Positions 34,396 through 45,830 of a stretch of DNA of 64,000 bases are shown here, one piece after another. Origin of the DNA: Diogma glabrata (Eukaryota > Arthropoda > Insecta > Diptera > Cylindrotomidae); contig OY856186.1 of NCBI GenBank assembly GCA_963693315.1, forward strand, positions 238,951,377-239,015,376, given 5' to 3'. A program made the position numbers and the translations under genes. Numbering within the stretch: position 1 is the stretch's first letter; each line of letters opens with the position of its first letter. The notes beneath the pieces were generated by a model. The model had not been told where the DNA came from, ran no database searches, and saw only the letters and a list, made by a program, of their open reading frames with translations.

Positions 34396-35755
34396 CCTGT
34401 TTGGATGTCTTACTAAGCTTTCATATTCATATTCTTTCTTATTTTGCTTTTAATTAGTTAATTGAGAATCCATATGCGAGAATCCGCGTGCAGTGAAATT
34501 TGTCGGTCTTAATGTATGAGTCGAAGTGCACAATCTAACGGATCAACATTTGTCGATATATTTTTTCAATGTGTTTATGATTCTGTCTCGTTTTAAAAAT
34601 GTTGGTGGCTCATGCCATTGAGAACATATCTAGAGTGACATTTTTTGATATGCGAGGAATCTTGCGAATTTACTCTACCAAGAGTGGTTAAAATTATTTT
34701 GGTTTTGATTTGAAAAACAGATGTTGAGTTACTTTAGTTTTTTCATACCACTGATTTTTTTCTTGGGTTAGGTAGACAAACTTAGTTTTGTTTGTTTAAA
34801 TTTCTTTTTTCTTGTCAATTTAATAATTATATTAGAAAAATCTTAAAAAGAAAAAAAATATTATGTGTTTGTGCTGTGCATGATTAAATTAAATAGAAAT
34901 TTGAGTAGATTTGCATTAGTGAAATTGCCTAGTATTCATTTGTAGTGTAATCTGATAAAACAGATTAAATCTTTTATTCCAATTAGTTCCAATTAGGAAA
35001 AAATTAGGAAAATCGTTGAAGAAATTCGTATGTTTAAATTAACTGGAAAAATTGTTTTAGTTTAAATTAACTAGAAAAACTACTTTAGGTAAGTAAAATT
35101 CGTGTGGGTGGAAACAGCAAATAAAAGAAAAAAATGTTCGAGAAAAAAAAAGATTATTGTTTGTTTGTGTTGTCAAGAAAATATAACTGGAAAAGAGAAT
35201 CTAATTAAAACTAGAAAAGAGAATCTAATTTTTTTGGTTAATTAGATAAAGTGAAGGTTTGTATTTTTTTTTTCTCTGTTGAAATATTGATAAAGGTCAT
35301 CTATTGTATTGTGGTTGGTTTCTGACGTTAGAAAATGAAAATAAAATATATTCGTATATCGATGTGGTCTATGCTGTTGCAGTTAAATAATTGAATAGAT
35401 AAAGTCATAGCAACATTACCGATAATCAGAAGTAACACGTAAATTAAAACTTACGGAAACAACCATAACACGAATAATTCTGTCGTTGTTGAATTGTGGT
35501 TGTTTCTTCATGTGTTTTTTTTTAATAAAATATAACACAAAACTGTGAGTTATGGATCAATTTTTTTATTTCATCACAATTTAATTTTTAATTGGTAAAA
35601 AGAATTTTATCATGAAATGGTTGTCCCATCGTGTTCAATAATGCCTTTAGCCAATAGTATCACTGGTGTGATTCTTGGAAATAATTAACTAGTAACAGTT
35701 TGATAAGAACATCTTTTTTTTCCTATTTGATTCAATCTAATGTTATAGAACTAGA
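34396..35755. other. AT-rich spacer
   Basis: No gene recognised. AACTGGAAAAATTGTTTTAG / AACTAGAAAAACTACTTTAG (about 35040-35080) is a short tandem similarity. Confidence 0.45.
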
Positions 35756-37737
35756 CAGTGGCGGATTACCATAGAGGCGGAAGAGGCGGCCGCCTCGGGC
35801 CCCACATCCACAGGGGCCCCCTCACTACAAATAGTATTGATATTTTATAGGTATTCAAATATCAGATGACTGCGTTCATTCAACCAAAGTTTGTAAACCT
35901 AAAGATTTTTTTAATATTATCCCACATGTAAAAGTGTTAGGTTGTCAATTTGTATTACTTTTTTTCATGTTTGTATTTATTTTAATAATTCTAATTTGAT
36001 AGTTTTATAATTTTTTAATGTACAAATTCGTTTTCCAATTTGTATAGTAAAAAAACATTTTGTTTTGAAAAGTTCCACTGTTACGAATGAATATTAATAC
36101 TAAAACTTTATTTGCAATGTGCTGTTATTATATCAATCGCAAAATTATTGATAAAAACAAAATCCAGATCAGTATTTTTTGGATATTTGAAGTATATTTG
36201 AGTTTTATGTTTTCATCAATGATTTTGGATTTCTTTTAAGACCTATAATTTATTGAAAGCATTAAACTGAAAACCTCAATTTTAAGCATATAATTGTACA
36301 TATTTTAGATTAATTTCATATATAACTAAATAAATGAAAACTTTTTAATGTGTAGAATTGAAATCTATTATTGTATGCTTAAAATCCATGTATTTTTTAT
36401 ACAATACATGCTAAATTCATCATTTGGATTAACGTTTGAAAAGGGTTTCCATATGATATGAATGATATAGTATAGGTGTTTTAGCTTTAGTTGTATATTT
36501 CGTTTTATCAACGTTGATTGGAAAAAAGATGTCTAAAAAATTTGTTTGAAAAATTTGAAAAAAAGATAGTTTGTAAGTGGACGTATTGATACTCAAATAG
36601 CTCGTGAAATTGAAGTACAACAAAAATGCTGGCGGGAAGTTTGAAAAAGAGTTGCAGCTACAGTAAAGCTATTAGCTACTTTGGGTTTAGCATTTTGTGG
36701 TCATCGAGAAGATATTGATTCGAACAGAAAAGGAAATTTTATGACATGCATTGAGTACCTATCCCAATTTGATGATTTTCTTAAAAATCATTTGGAGAGG
36801 TACAGCCATCCAGGAAAAGGTAATGTAAGTTATTTATCACATACCACATGCGATGAATTTATAAATTTAAGAGGAACTGAAGTAAAAGAACACCTAATAC
36901 AAGAAATTCAGGACTCTTTATATTATTCAATTATTGTTGATTCTACGCCAGACGTGAACCACACTGACCAGCTAAGTTTTATATTAAGGTACATTGATAA
37001 AGTGGGCGATGCGAGAGAACGATTTTTGGATTTTTACAAATTGAAAATCACAATTCAGAATATCTAGCACAACTTATTTTGAAAACTTTAAACAATTTGT
37101 CTTTGGATATTAAAAATTGTCGCGGTCAAACATATATGGCCGGAAAATATAATGGTTTACAAGCCAGAATTAAAACTCTAAGTGAGACCGCCATTTTTAT
37201 TCCTTGTACAAGTCATACGCTTAATTTATTTGGAAATTATGCTGCAGATGCCTATTCTACTGCGGTGTATTATTTTAACTGTATCCAAAATATATATGTA
37301 TTCTTTTCTTCATCTATACTCACAGATGGAAGTTGCTTATTTTATAATTTTTCCGATCCTAATTCCAAACATATTAAAAAATTAAGTGACACAAGTGACG
37401 TAAGCGGATGCAGTATCCGCCTTGCGGCTTAATTACAAAAATATTAAAAGCGTTCTTATCCAAATTAGCGAAAATGAAGACGAAAAACCGATTACTAAAG
37501 TTGAGGTTAAAAAATTAGCTAGCTCTTTCGATGAATATGAATTGCCTTATTAACCGTTCTATGGGATATATTATTGCAAAGAATCAATAGTACTAGAAAA
37601 TCATTTCAAAATATTCAAACGAACTTATTACAAGGAGTAAAACTGTTTAATTCTTTGTCACAATTTAAAAGGGATGTTCGGAATGATTTTGAGAGCATAG
37701 AAAGGCAAGCAAACTTATTAACAGACAATATTTTTTT
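35756..37737 (+). mobile_element. hAT element 2, left part only
   Basis: The left terminus CAGTGGCGGATTACC (35756) with the following GAGGCGGAAGAGGCGG and GGGCCCC/GGGGCCCC stretch is a hAT-type end of the same general style as hAT-1. A transposase relic of the same family follows at 36577-37737. No matching right terminus (GGTAATCCGCCACTG) appears downstream; the transposase similarity stops where the 286-bp tandem repeat begins. Confidence 0.65.
36577..37737 (+). pseudogene. hAT-2 transposase, ZMYM1-like, truncated
   Basis: Relic beginning GRIDTQIAREIEVQQKCWRE near 36577, then LLATLGLAFCGHREDIDSNR and GNFMTCIEYLSQFDDFLKNH, YYSIIVDSTPDVNHTDQLSF (catalytic-Asp region, about 36925-36985) and a frameshift near 37060. 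The next frame gives SLDIKNCRGQTYMAGKYNGL, FIPCTSHTLNLFGNYAAD and DTSDVSGCSIRLAA; further frame changes lead to RKSFQNIQTNLLQGVKLFN and VRNDFESIERQANLLTDNIF. The dimerisation tail (SCERSFSKL) is missing. It is a paralogue of the hAT-1 transposase, the two sharing D-S-T-P-D-.-.-H-.-D-Q in the same place. Dead copy. Confidence 0.85.
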
Positions 37738-38520
37738 GACCCAAGCGAGTGGAGTGTCATTTGAAAGAGCACTTAATTTAAAATTTGTTGCAATTTTTTT
37801 TAGAATTTTGCGGTGCACAGTTTTTGAGTTATGGACAAAAAAGTGCAAAATTCAGACCGCCCCCCCCCCTACGTTTCGACACTGATTGACAGAAAAATTT
37901 GAAAAAATTCCCAAAGCTAGGAAATTTGGTAAATTTTGTATGAAAATTATAGAGAGGTCTCAAATAATTATATTTCTTTGTGTTTAGGGGACCGGTGTAA
38001 AGAGAGTAAAAAAAAAATGTTTTTGACCCAAGCGAGTGGGGTGTCATTTGAAAGAACACCTAATTTAAAATTTGTTTCAATTTTTTTTATAATTTTGCGA
38101 TGCACAGTTTTTGAGTTATGGACAAAAAAGTGAAAAATCCAGACCGTTCCCTCCCCTACGTTTCGACACTGATTGACAGAAAAATTTGAAAAAATTCCCA
38201 GAGCTAGGAAATTTAGTAAATTTTGAATGAAAATCATAGCGAAGTCTCAAATAACTATATTTCTGTGTGTTTAGGGGATGAGTGTGGGGACAGTAAAAAA
38301 CTACTTTTGACCCAAGCGAATGGGGTGTCATATGAAGGAGCACTTAATTTAAAAAACATTACAATTTCTTTAGAACTTAGCGGTGCACAGTTTTTGTGTT
38401 ATTGAAAAAAATATTTTTAGTATGTAGCCTCTTTACCCCCCGTAAATTTCAACACTTGATTGACCGAAAAAATAATCAAATTTAAACCATTTACAAGCTG
38501 GTGAATCTTTCTTGAGTTAC
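37738..38520. repeat. Tandem repeat, about 286 bp, three copies
   Basis: Units start GACCCAAGCGA(G/A)TGG at 37738, 38025 and 38309 (periods 287 and 284). Shared blocks include GTGTCATTTGAAAGA, GCGGTGCACAGTTTTTG, ACGTTTCGACACTGATTGAC and TGTGTTTAGGGGA. The third unit is divergent at its end (TTGATTGACCG near 38460). A pure C-run (37859-37868) lies in unit one. The repeat abruptly follows the hAT-2 transposase. Confidence 0.9.
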
Positions 38521-41277
38521 CATAAACATCTATGGATGAGATTTAACCTAATGTAACATTTTTTGAGTTATTTTTGATCAATGTGGATTTGATTGTAATT
38601 TACTATTGACATTTACGATTAAACATTAATTATTTTGTTATGCGTCAATGGTCTGATAATATAAGGACATTACAACACAACTTATCGTCAATAGTTTTTG
38701 ATATTGTGTTCTTTTACATTCACGGAACAAGGGTTCCAGACGAGCGAATTTTATTCGCACTTGTCTGACGTTTTTTAAATTATATTGCTTTTAAATTACA
38801 TCCTAAAAAGTGCAAATCATTTTATTAAATATCAAAGCATAAATTATTGTTACGTCATGGCTTGTTTTGCTTGCCCAGAAGAATCCCTGAAGATTCAAAA
38901 ATTGTACTTGCAATAAACATCAATCGTTAATTTAATATTTGTTTTGTTACTGCTATTTGACGATATTAAAAAAGTTGAAGTAAAAATCGATAGAAAAAGT
39001 ATGAAATCAATGCATCTGTAACTATCGATATATACGACAAGTCAATATATTGATAACGCGATCGATATAACGATGAGTATTTATTTATCGACATTCTATC
39101 ATTCCCACATTGTTATTCGATATAATTCGACATCCCGATATTTTTCCTAGCACTTATTACGGCGTTACTTTTTTTCCCAGGCTCACTTACCACTTGCCAA
39201 CAACGCAGCTCAGCGCCAAGTTTTTCTTGGAACATTGTGACAATACTAAGGTTAAAAAACAATAAAAACAAAACACGAAGACAAAAACAATAACCTAATA
39301 CCTGATGGCGATTCAGTGGATGCAGGCAAAACGTTCAGAGCTAAAACTGCAATCAACTTTACCTATTTTTCGTGAATTAAGAGAATCTTTTGGTCTTGTT
39401 CTACACGGTTTTTGGAAACTTAAACTGGTTTCTAGAGAATCTGAATCTGGAACAGCTAGTATTGGAGGTTATCAAACTACTGCGATCATTGTAGTAATTG
39501 GAAAGAGGGAAAAATGCTTGTGGCTCAGTGAAACGGAAATTCAGGAAAGCTAAAACTGATTCTCTTGACTACTACAGACTACTACTTCCAACGAATTCTG
39601 TACCAACATCTACAGTGGTCAAAGGAGCTGTGTTGATCAAATAGATACAATTTACTGTCTGTTTTACGGTAAAGAGAGTACTTGTAGTTGTTCCATTTCA
39701 TCAAAGAAGACCGCGAAACAACTTACTAAAATGTCTTGATGCACAAAAACGGTAAGCCTATGGGTAAGGAGGCTCCATTGAAGATGACGATACAAATGGT
39801 TTCAAACGAGTTTGAGTTATTGCATCAGGCAATGTGGAAATCATCTAGGATCAAAGCAATTACGTACCACTGCATTATATTTAATGATTATGCCGTAGGC
39901 ATTAGTGCCTTTGTCAAAACAAGCAAAAAGAAGCATTTTTATGGTCCAAGATATAGATTAGGTAACTCATCGACCTATAGATTAGGTATCTCATCGACCT
40001 TTTAAATCGTATTATTAAATACTCATTTCTAAAAAGAAACCACGTGGTGCACATATAGTGGTTACACAACACAACACCATGTTTAAAACATGTTTAAGAA
40101 ACTTCAGAATAGATCTTAAAAGACTGAATCGGGAATCAAAGAAAAGATCTTAAGAAAAGCACTGTGTCATCACAGAGGGTGCAGCAGTATTTAAGTTCTT
40201 GGAAAAGAATTCTTTCACGAGACTGGATAATCTAAGATTATTCAACGATACTTACACTTTTCTTCAAAGAAGAAACCATATACAGCACATCAACACCGTT
40301 TTTTATCCGTTAAGTATCCAGATCAAGACGATTGATTTTTTTAAATAAAAACATTAAAGCTGATATGCTGAACATTCTAGATTATCCACTTCATCCAACA
40401 ACCTTAATGCATTATTAACTGTTTTATGATGCGATGTGAATTTACTCATCAACTTTAAAAAAAAATTCTATCTATCTCTGTTTTGTGGCTTCCAACCAAA
40501 AAGTTGCATTAGAAACTCTATTTTATCTTACTCCTATCAACATTTTTGCCAAACAGATAGCCATTAATACAGCAGTTGAGCTAAAGTGTAAATGAATTTG
40601 GAGTTGCAGCATTTTAGGGACTCCTCAATTCTAATATGCTGAAAAATTCCCTCAAGCACAAACTTTTCCATTCCAAAACTATCTTCTAAGGCTGGCTAAA
40701 CAACTGCCATTTTGGGGTCAGTGAATCAGTCTTTCAGGTTAAACTCGCAACTATAACAGAGGCTAAAAACTAGTTGAAGTATAATGTAATATTTGTAATT
40801 CAACAGAAATGAATGTTGACAGTTTATTATTAAAAAAATGATATTCTTATTCACAAAAGAACAAAAATAGAGTTATGCAGTATAGACCTGAACTTAAACA
40901 AACTTATATATGAAAACTTGAAAAAATCTTTTGAGAGCTTTAAATGGTTTGGAATACGATTTTTTGTTTTTTTATTAGTTTGGTTTACAGTTTTGTGATT
41001 TATCAACAAAAATAACGATATTCAGCTTGCTAAATGACCTGACGAACTTCATCAAAATATTTTTTTTTCTCGTGTGTTCCATAGAGGAACGTAAGCTGCC
41101 AACAAGTGTCCCTTTCACCTGTATTAATCTCATCAATTCACTCAGTTTTATGGTCGAGTTTCATTTTAAGACTTAATTCAATTGATTAGTTTTATATGGG
41201 TGATCAGCCCATAGTTTTTCCAATTTATTAACTATATTAGTTGACTATCGGAAAACCGGTGTGTTTATTAAAAACAC
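38521..41277. other. Mostly unique AT-rich DNA, two unrecognised short frames
   Basis: Frames at 39305-39553 and 39736-40005 (plus strand) have somewhat richer codon content than the surroundings but match nothing I recognise; they may be remnants of a decayed gene or chance. I see no domain motif, splice site or poly(A) signal tying them together. Confidence 0.4.
38985..39140. promoter_or_regulatory. Cluster of ATCGAT / TATCGATA motifs
   Basis: AATCGATAG, TATCGATA (39023-39030), GATCGATATAACG, TTATCGACATT and ATTCGATATAATTCGAC fall within 150 bp, upstream of the unrecognised frames at 39305. TATCGATA is the Drosophila DRE promoter motif; a role here is speculative. Confidence 0.25.
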
Positions 41278-41278
41278 T

Positions 41279-41350
41279 TTGACCTAGATGGGAATTCAAA
41301 CCTGGTTCCTCCGAGTTCGAAGTCCAGCGTTCTACTACTAGGCCACTCAA
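41279..41350 (-). tRNA. tRNA-Arg-like pseudogene or SINE head
   Basis: Minus-strand reading has an A-box-like TGGCCTAGTAGTAG, an anticodon-arm-like GGACTTCGAACTC (loop CTTCGAA, anticodon TCG) and a B-box-like GGTTTGAATTCC. Spacing is right for a tRNA and the D-arm/anticodon text resembles insect tRNA-Arg(TCG). The acceptor stem pairs at only four positions (TTGA/TCAA) and the anticodon stem has mismatches, so it is not a working tRNA. Confidence 0.5.
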
Positions 41351-41351
41351 C

Positions 41352-44300
41352 ACACCAGCAAAATATAAGAATAGAATATCGAGATAGTACTGCAAAAATA
41401 AATTCGGTGGGTTTGCTAAGACTCGCTGCGTTTCTAATTTCTATACTTCATCCTCTACGCTTTATTTTTTCAAATATTTTACAAGTTGTACTAGTACTAA
41501 TGGAGAGTATCAGATTTTATGACAAGCTGCTAATTTTTATACGATTTTTTTAATTTGATATAAATTTTTGTTAACTGAAACAGGAGTTATATTCCCATAT
41601 ATTAATAAAAAATCTTGATTTTTATTATTTTATTCGATTAATTAAATTGATTGATTTAATTATCTGTAAAAAGAAAAAAACACAAAACTGCTTTCATTAG
41701 CCGATGACCTTAGTTAAAACGCGTATAACTGTGTCACTTAAAAATCAAACAACACTTTTAATTTTAGTCATTAAAACAGTTACTTTATTTTTCTTTAGTT
41801 ATTAATACCAAAAACAGAAATTCTTATATAATAATTGAAAAAAAAAATACTTTCATTCAACTGAGGAACGATTTGATTATATGTGAACAACAACAAAATA
41901 AAAATCAAGGTAGCTCGTAACCGACAAGTAATTAAAGTTAATTTTGTTATTGGATCAAACTTTTATTTTTATATCCGATACCTCTCCAACAAAGCTTGAT
42001 TCCCAATTAGTTCGTATCGGAAACTGATCTTTAAATAATCATTAACGAAAAAGTAAAATCAATTAAGACCTTCACAAATTTTGTTGCATTAATTAATTTG
42101 TAAATTTTTGTTTGTTATTTTCAGTTTCAAATTGATTAATGTCACCATCACCTGCTTTTTGTTATGTTTTCAAGTTTCCTTTTAATTAAAAAAACTGTTT
42201 CTTGTTGTTTCCTTTATACAATGAAAATAGTGGAATGAAAGATGATGACATGCAAATTATTTAACTACATTTGTGTTTTAAATTTGATAAAAATCTATTT
42301 CAAATTAAATGCAGTTAAGGAAAGAAACAACAAATTAAATATGCAGAAAGTTTTAAGGTTGATAATTTAATGAAAGTGACTTCCGTATTGACGTGTCGTT
42401 GTTTAATTGCAAAACCACTTAAGCTGAATAAGCCCGAATATTATGTCTTTATATTTGTTTTTTTACATTAACATTGTAGGTGTTTTAACAAAAGTTTTAA
42501 CAAAACTACAAAATATGTTGATGTAAAGGGGAGTCAGGAAAATAAAAACTTTCGCTGCCTTTTCATAGCGTTCAATAATCGTGTGATAAGCGTACAATGT
42601 ACATAAACTATGATAGTTTTTGTACTATTACATATCGTACTCATCAATCATCACAGTAATCTTAATAAAATTACTAAAACTAATAACTTTATTGAAAAGA
42701 CTATATACTAAACAAAAAATTAGATAAACTTCAACATGTTTGTTATAATAATATGTCTCCACAATAAAACCATAAAAATGATCTGCAATAAAAATTAACA
42801 ACTTTACATGCATGTCATGAGAAATATAAAATCCAATAAAAATCCATAAATAAAATTGGATAAATTACTTGTCTCTTCCTCTGTAGCCTATCCATATTTA
42901 TTGTTTGTTTGTTAAGTGTTTTGTGTTCTGTATTTGTCATGATCGTGTAAATGATCATTTACAATATTTTTCAACAATTCTGCTATGATCATTATCATTT
43001 TCAATTTTTTTTAAGTCGAGAAGATAATAATTTTTATTTATATTTAAACAACTTTTCATTACAATCTTTACGAATAACGAAAACATATATAATATAACCA
43101 GTATATCGATAAGTCTTTTATCTTTGGTTTGAGCAAGTTATTTGTGTTGGCCATCCCTAAGACGAAGAAGAAATCGATTATTGGTTGGGTAACAAAAATA
43201 AAGGAATCATTTGGACCATGAAAATCAATTTTGTCTGTCGCCACTCACCCGCATGGAGGGATTAGTTTTTGTTAATTTGTAAATTTAATAAATCAGTGCT
43301 AGATTAGCTTACGGTTGATGCTTGATTGGAGATCTAAAATTGATTGTTGAGCTTGAACATAGAACTTATAAGCAACCGTGTTTATTGTTCTAATCAAATG
43401 GTTGAAGCTGCCAAATCAATAAAAAAACTTTTTAGGTTTGTTCAATTAAACTAAAAGAAATTAAAACACCTATTATGTGAACACAACAGGCGAATTATTA
43501 CACAATTAAAACGAAAATTTTTTGCCTTAGTTTTATTTTAATTTAAACCAATGAAATTCTCTAAAATGTAATGACATCATTCAATTTCACCAATAAAATT
43601 TGAATTATGCTAATAAAAATATTTATACGTCTGGCCTACTGAGATATTAAAAAATATCATCCTAATGTTGAAATAATTCACTGTTATTAAAGTATTCCAA
43701 TTTATAATTCATAAAAAATATATAAATAAATGAAAAATGGCAAAAAATTTTTTAAACGAATTCCCCTCGTTCGTTGATAAATTCTCATAATTTTTTGAAA
43801 AATTCCTCAAGCAAGTGGTATTGAGCAAGTGGTATACTTGCTTTCGAAATTTTTGGCAAAAAATTATTTCGAATTATCACCGCCCTTGGGAAATTACAAC
43901 TGAAAACTTCTTTTTTTTTGTTTCTTTTTATCACTGATATCGACAACCGAGACAAACGTACAAAAACATACAGAAACTACCAAAAATCGACTTAAGGTTA
44001 TTTTGCTGAATTCTTTAATCCAACTCCTCAAAACTTCAAAAAAATCATCAAACAGAAAAATTAATCTACACGCAAATTTGTTTTCCCGAAGTCGTCATTT
44101 TTACATAAATATAAAAAGAAGATGAGGGAAAGTGAAGAACAGTTGTATAATATATCCCGACTATTACAGGACAGGACAAAAGGAAAAAGTCGTGCCAACT
44201 TTCTTCGTTTCTGCGAGGCATAAGTAAGCCTAGAGAATGGTAGTTTCATACTCTATTGACCGAAGAAGCCGTTCGTAACTCAAAAATTAATAAAGGTAAA

Positions 44301-45252
44301 AGACCTTACATATATAGAGGGAGAAAGTAAGGAAAGATATGCAGTGTAAAAAGAATTTTAATAAAATTGGAAGGTGTGGAAGATGATCCAGAAGAAAAAA
44401 GCTTATCTGACGCACGTCTTTAGAGTAATATATGTATCATCCTCGTGAAATTAGGGTTTTTGGTTCGTAGGAAGTGCTACGAACTAAGTCAAACTTTTTC
44501 TTTTACAAACCGATTTTTCCCTTTGTTACTTGCCGGCATCAGTCAAACGAACTTTCGGCAAAAGACGGCGTCACGCGGAATAATTGTTAATTCAGCCCCT
44601 TAATGGACAATTAAAATTTCTCCGAGCTTCTCCAAACAATTTTAACGTTTGAATAAAGAGTAAGAACTACCGTTAGTGATCATGAGTAGATCAATTGATA
44701 GACAATTCGAACAGGTTCTGGTCTAGTTTTTTATGCAATTCATAGAGAATATGAAACGGTGAACCCTTTGATAGAAAATCATCGAGAGATGTAGATTTAA
44801 ACTTCGAACTGATTTGCGATACAGATTCATTGAAAGTAGGTTAAGTAATACCATTTTTTTTAATTATGCAAATCGATGTATAGTAATTTTATAGTCCCTT
44901 GCAATTTGGCAACTTAATAAATTGTTGATCTGCAGATTGTTACACTGATTTTAGAGGGTTATTAATTATTACAGTAATGATGCTGAAGATTGCCCAAGCC
45001 CAAAAACGGGGTTTGATAGAGGTAATACATAATAATAAATTAATTTTTTTTTTCATTTTATTGAATTAAATAAGCTGATTTCTGCTAATCAGGCATATTG
45101 GTAAATCTTATTTACATTCTTTACATTCTTTACACTGATTTTATGTTGTAAAGAATTAATTCTTTATATGTAAGGAATTACGTAAATTACTTTTTGTAAA
45201 GAATCTGCACAACAGTGATTCTTTGTATTTCATGCAAATAGACCAAGAGCCA
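41352..45252. other. Long AT-rich stretch without recognisable features
   Basis: No transposon ends, RNA gene or coding frame that I can support on either strand. Short open frames are composed of AT-rich codons and lack motifs. TTTACATTCTTTACATTCTT near 45111 is a small tandem duplication. Confidence 0.5.
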
Positions 45253-45822
45253 GGGAAAAAAATGCTCCGAATTTACTATAGCTAATTTTTTGCCAGTAGG
45301 TTATAGTAGTTGTGTACACACACATAGTGCGGTCAGTCAAGCGAACTGTAGAACAGGCGTCTCATATATGTTATCAAACGTGTTATAATAACGTTGGTAA
45401 TAAAATGAATTTACTAAGGCTGAAAATTGTTATACAGCTTATATATTACATATAAATGCCAGTTATGTCAGTCAGTCAATTAAATGCGAGAACAGAGCTC
45501 GTCAGTCAGCACCAATGTATATGTACAATAAATAAATAGTGTGCAATTTATTTATTAAATTTAAAAATGTTTGTAGGAGCACTAAGCTTAATAAATAAAT
45601 TGCGCGTTATTTTTTTATTCTGCACACATTGATGCTGACTGACCAGCTCTGTTCTAACAATTAACTGATTGACTGACATTACTGTTATTTATATGTAATA
45701 TATAATCTATATAACAATTTTCAGTCTTAGTAAATTCCTTTTATTACCAATGTTATGATAACACGTTTGATAACATAAATGAGACGCCTTTTCTACAGTT
45801 CGATTAACTAACCGCAGTATGT

Positions 45823-45830
45823 GTGTGTAC
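45823..45830. repeat. Target-site duplication of S, left
   Basis: GTGTGTAC, identical to 50173-50180. Confidence 0.9.

Noticed and set aside
37829..38405. Short frames with LTQASGVSFERA and related phrases
   Set aside because: Products of the 286-bp tandem repeat read in different frames.
39305..40005. Host gene candidate (two short plus frames)
   Set aside because: No motif, splice link or family resemblance on inspection; kept only as unrecognised frames in the spacer entry.
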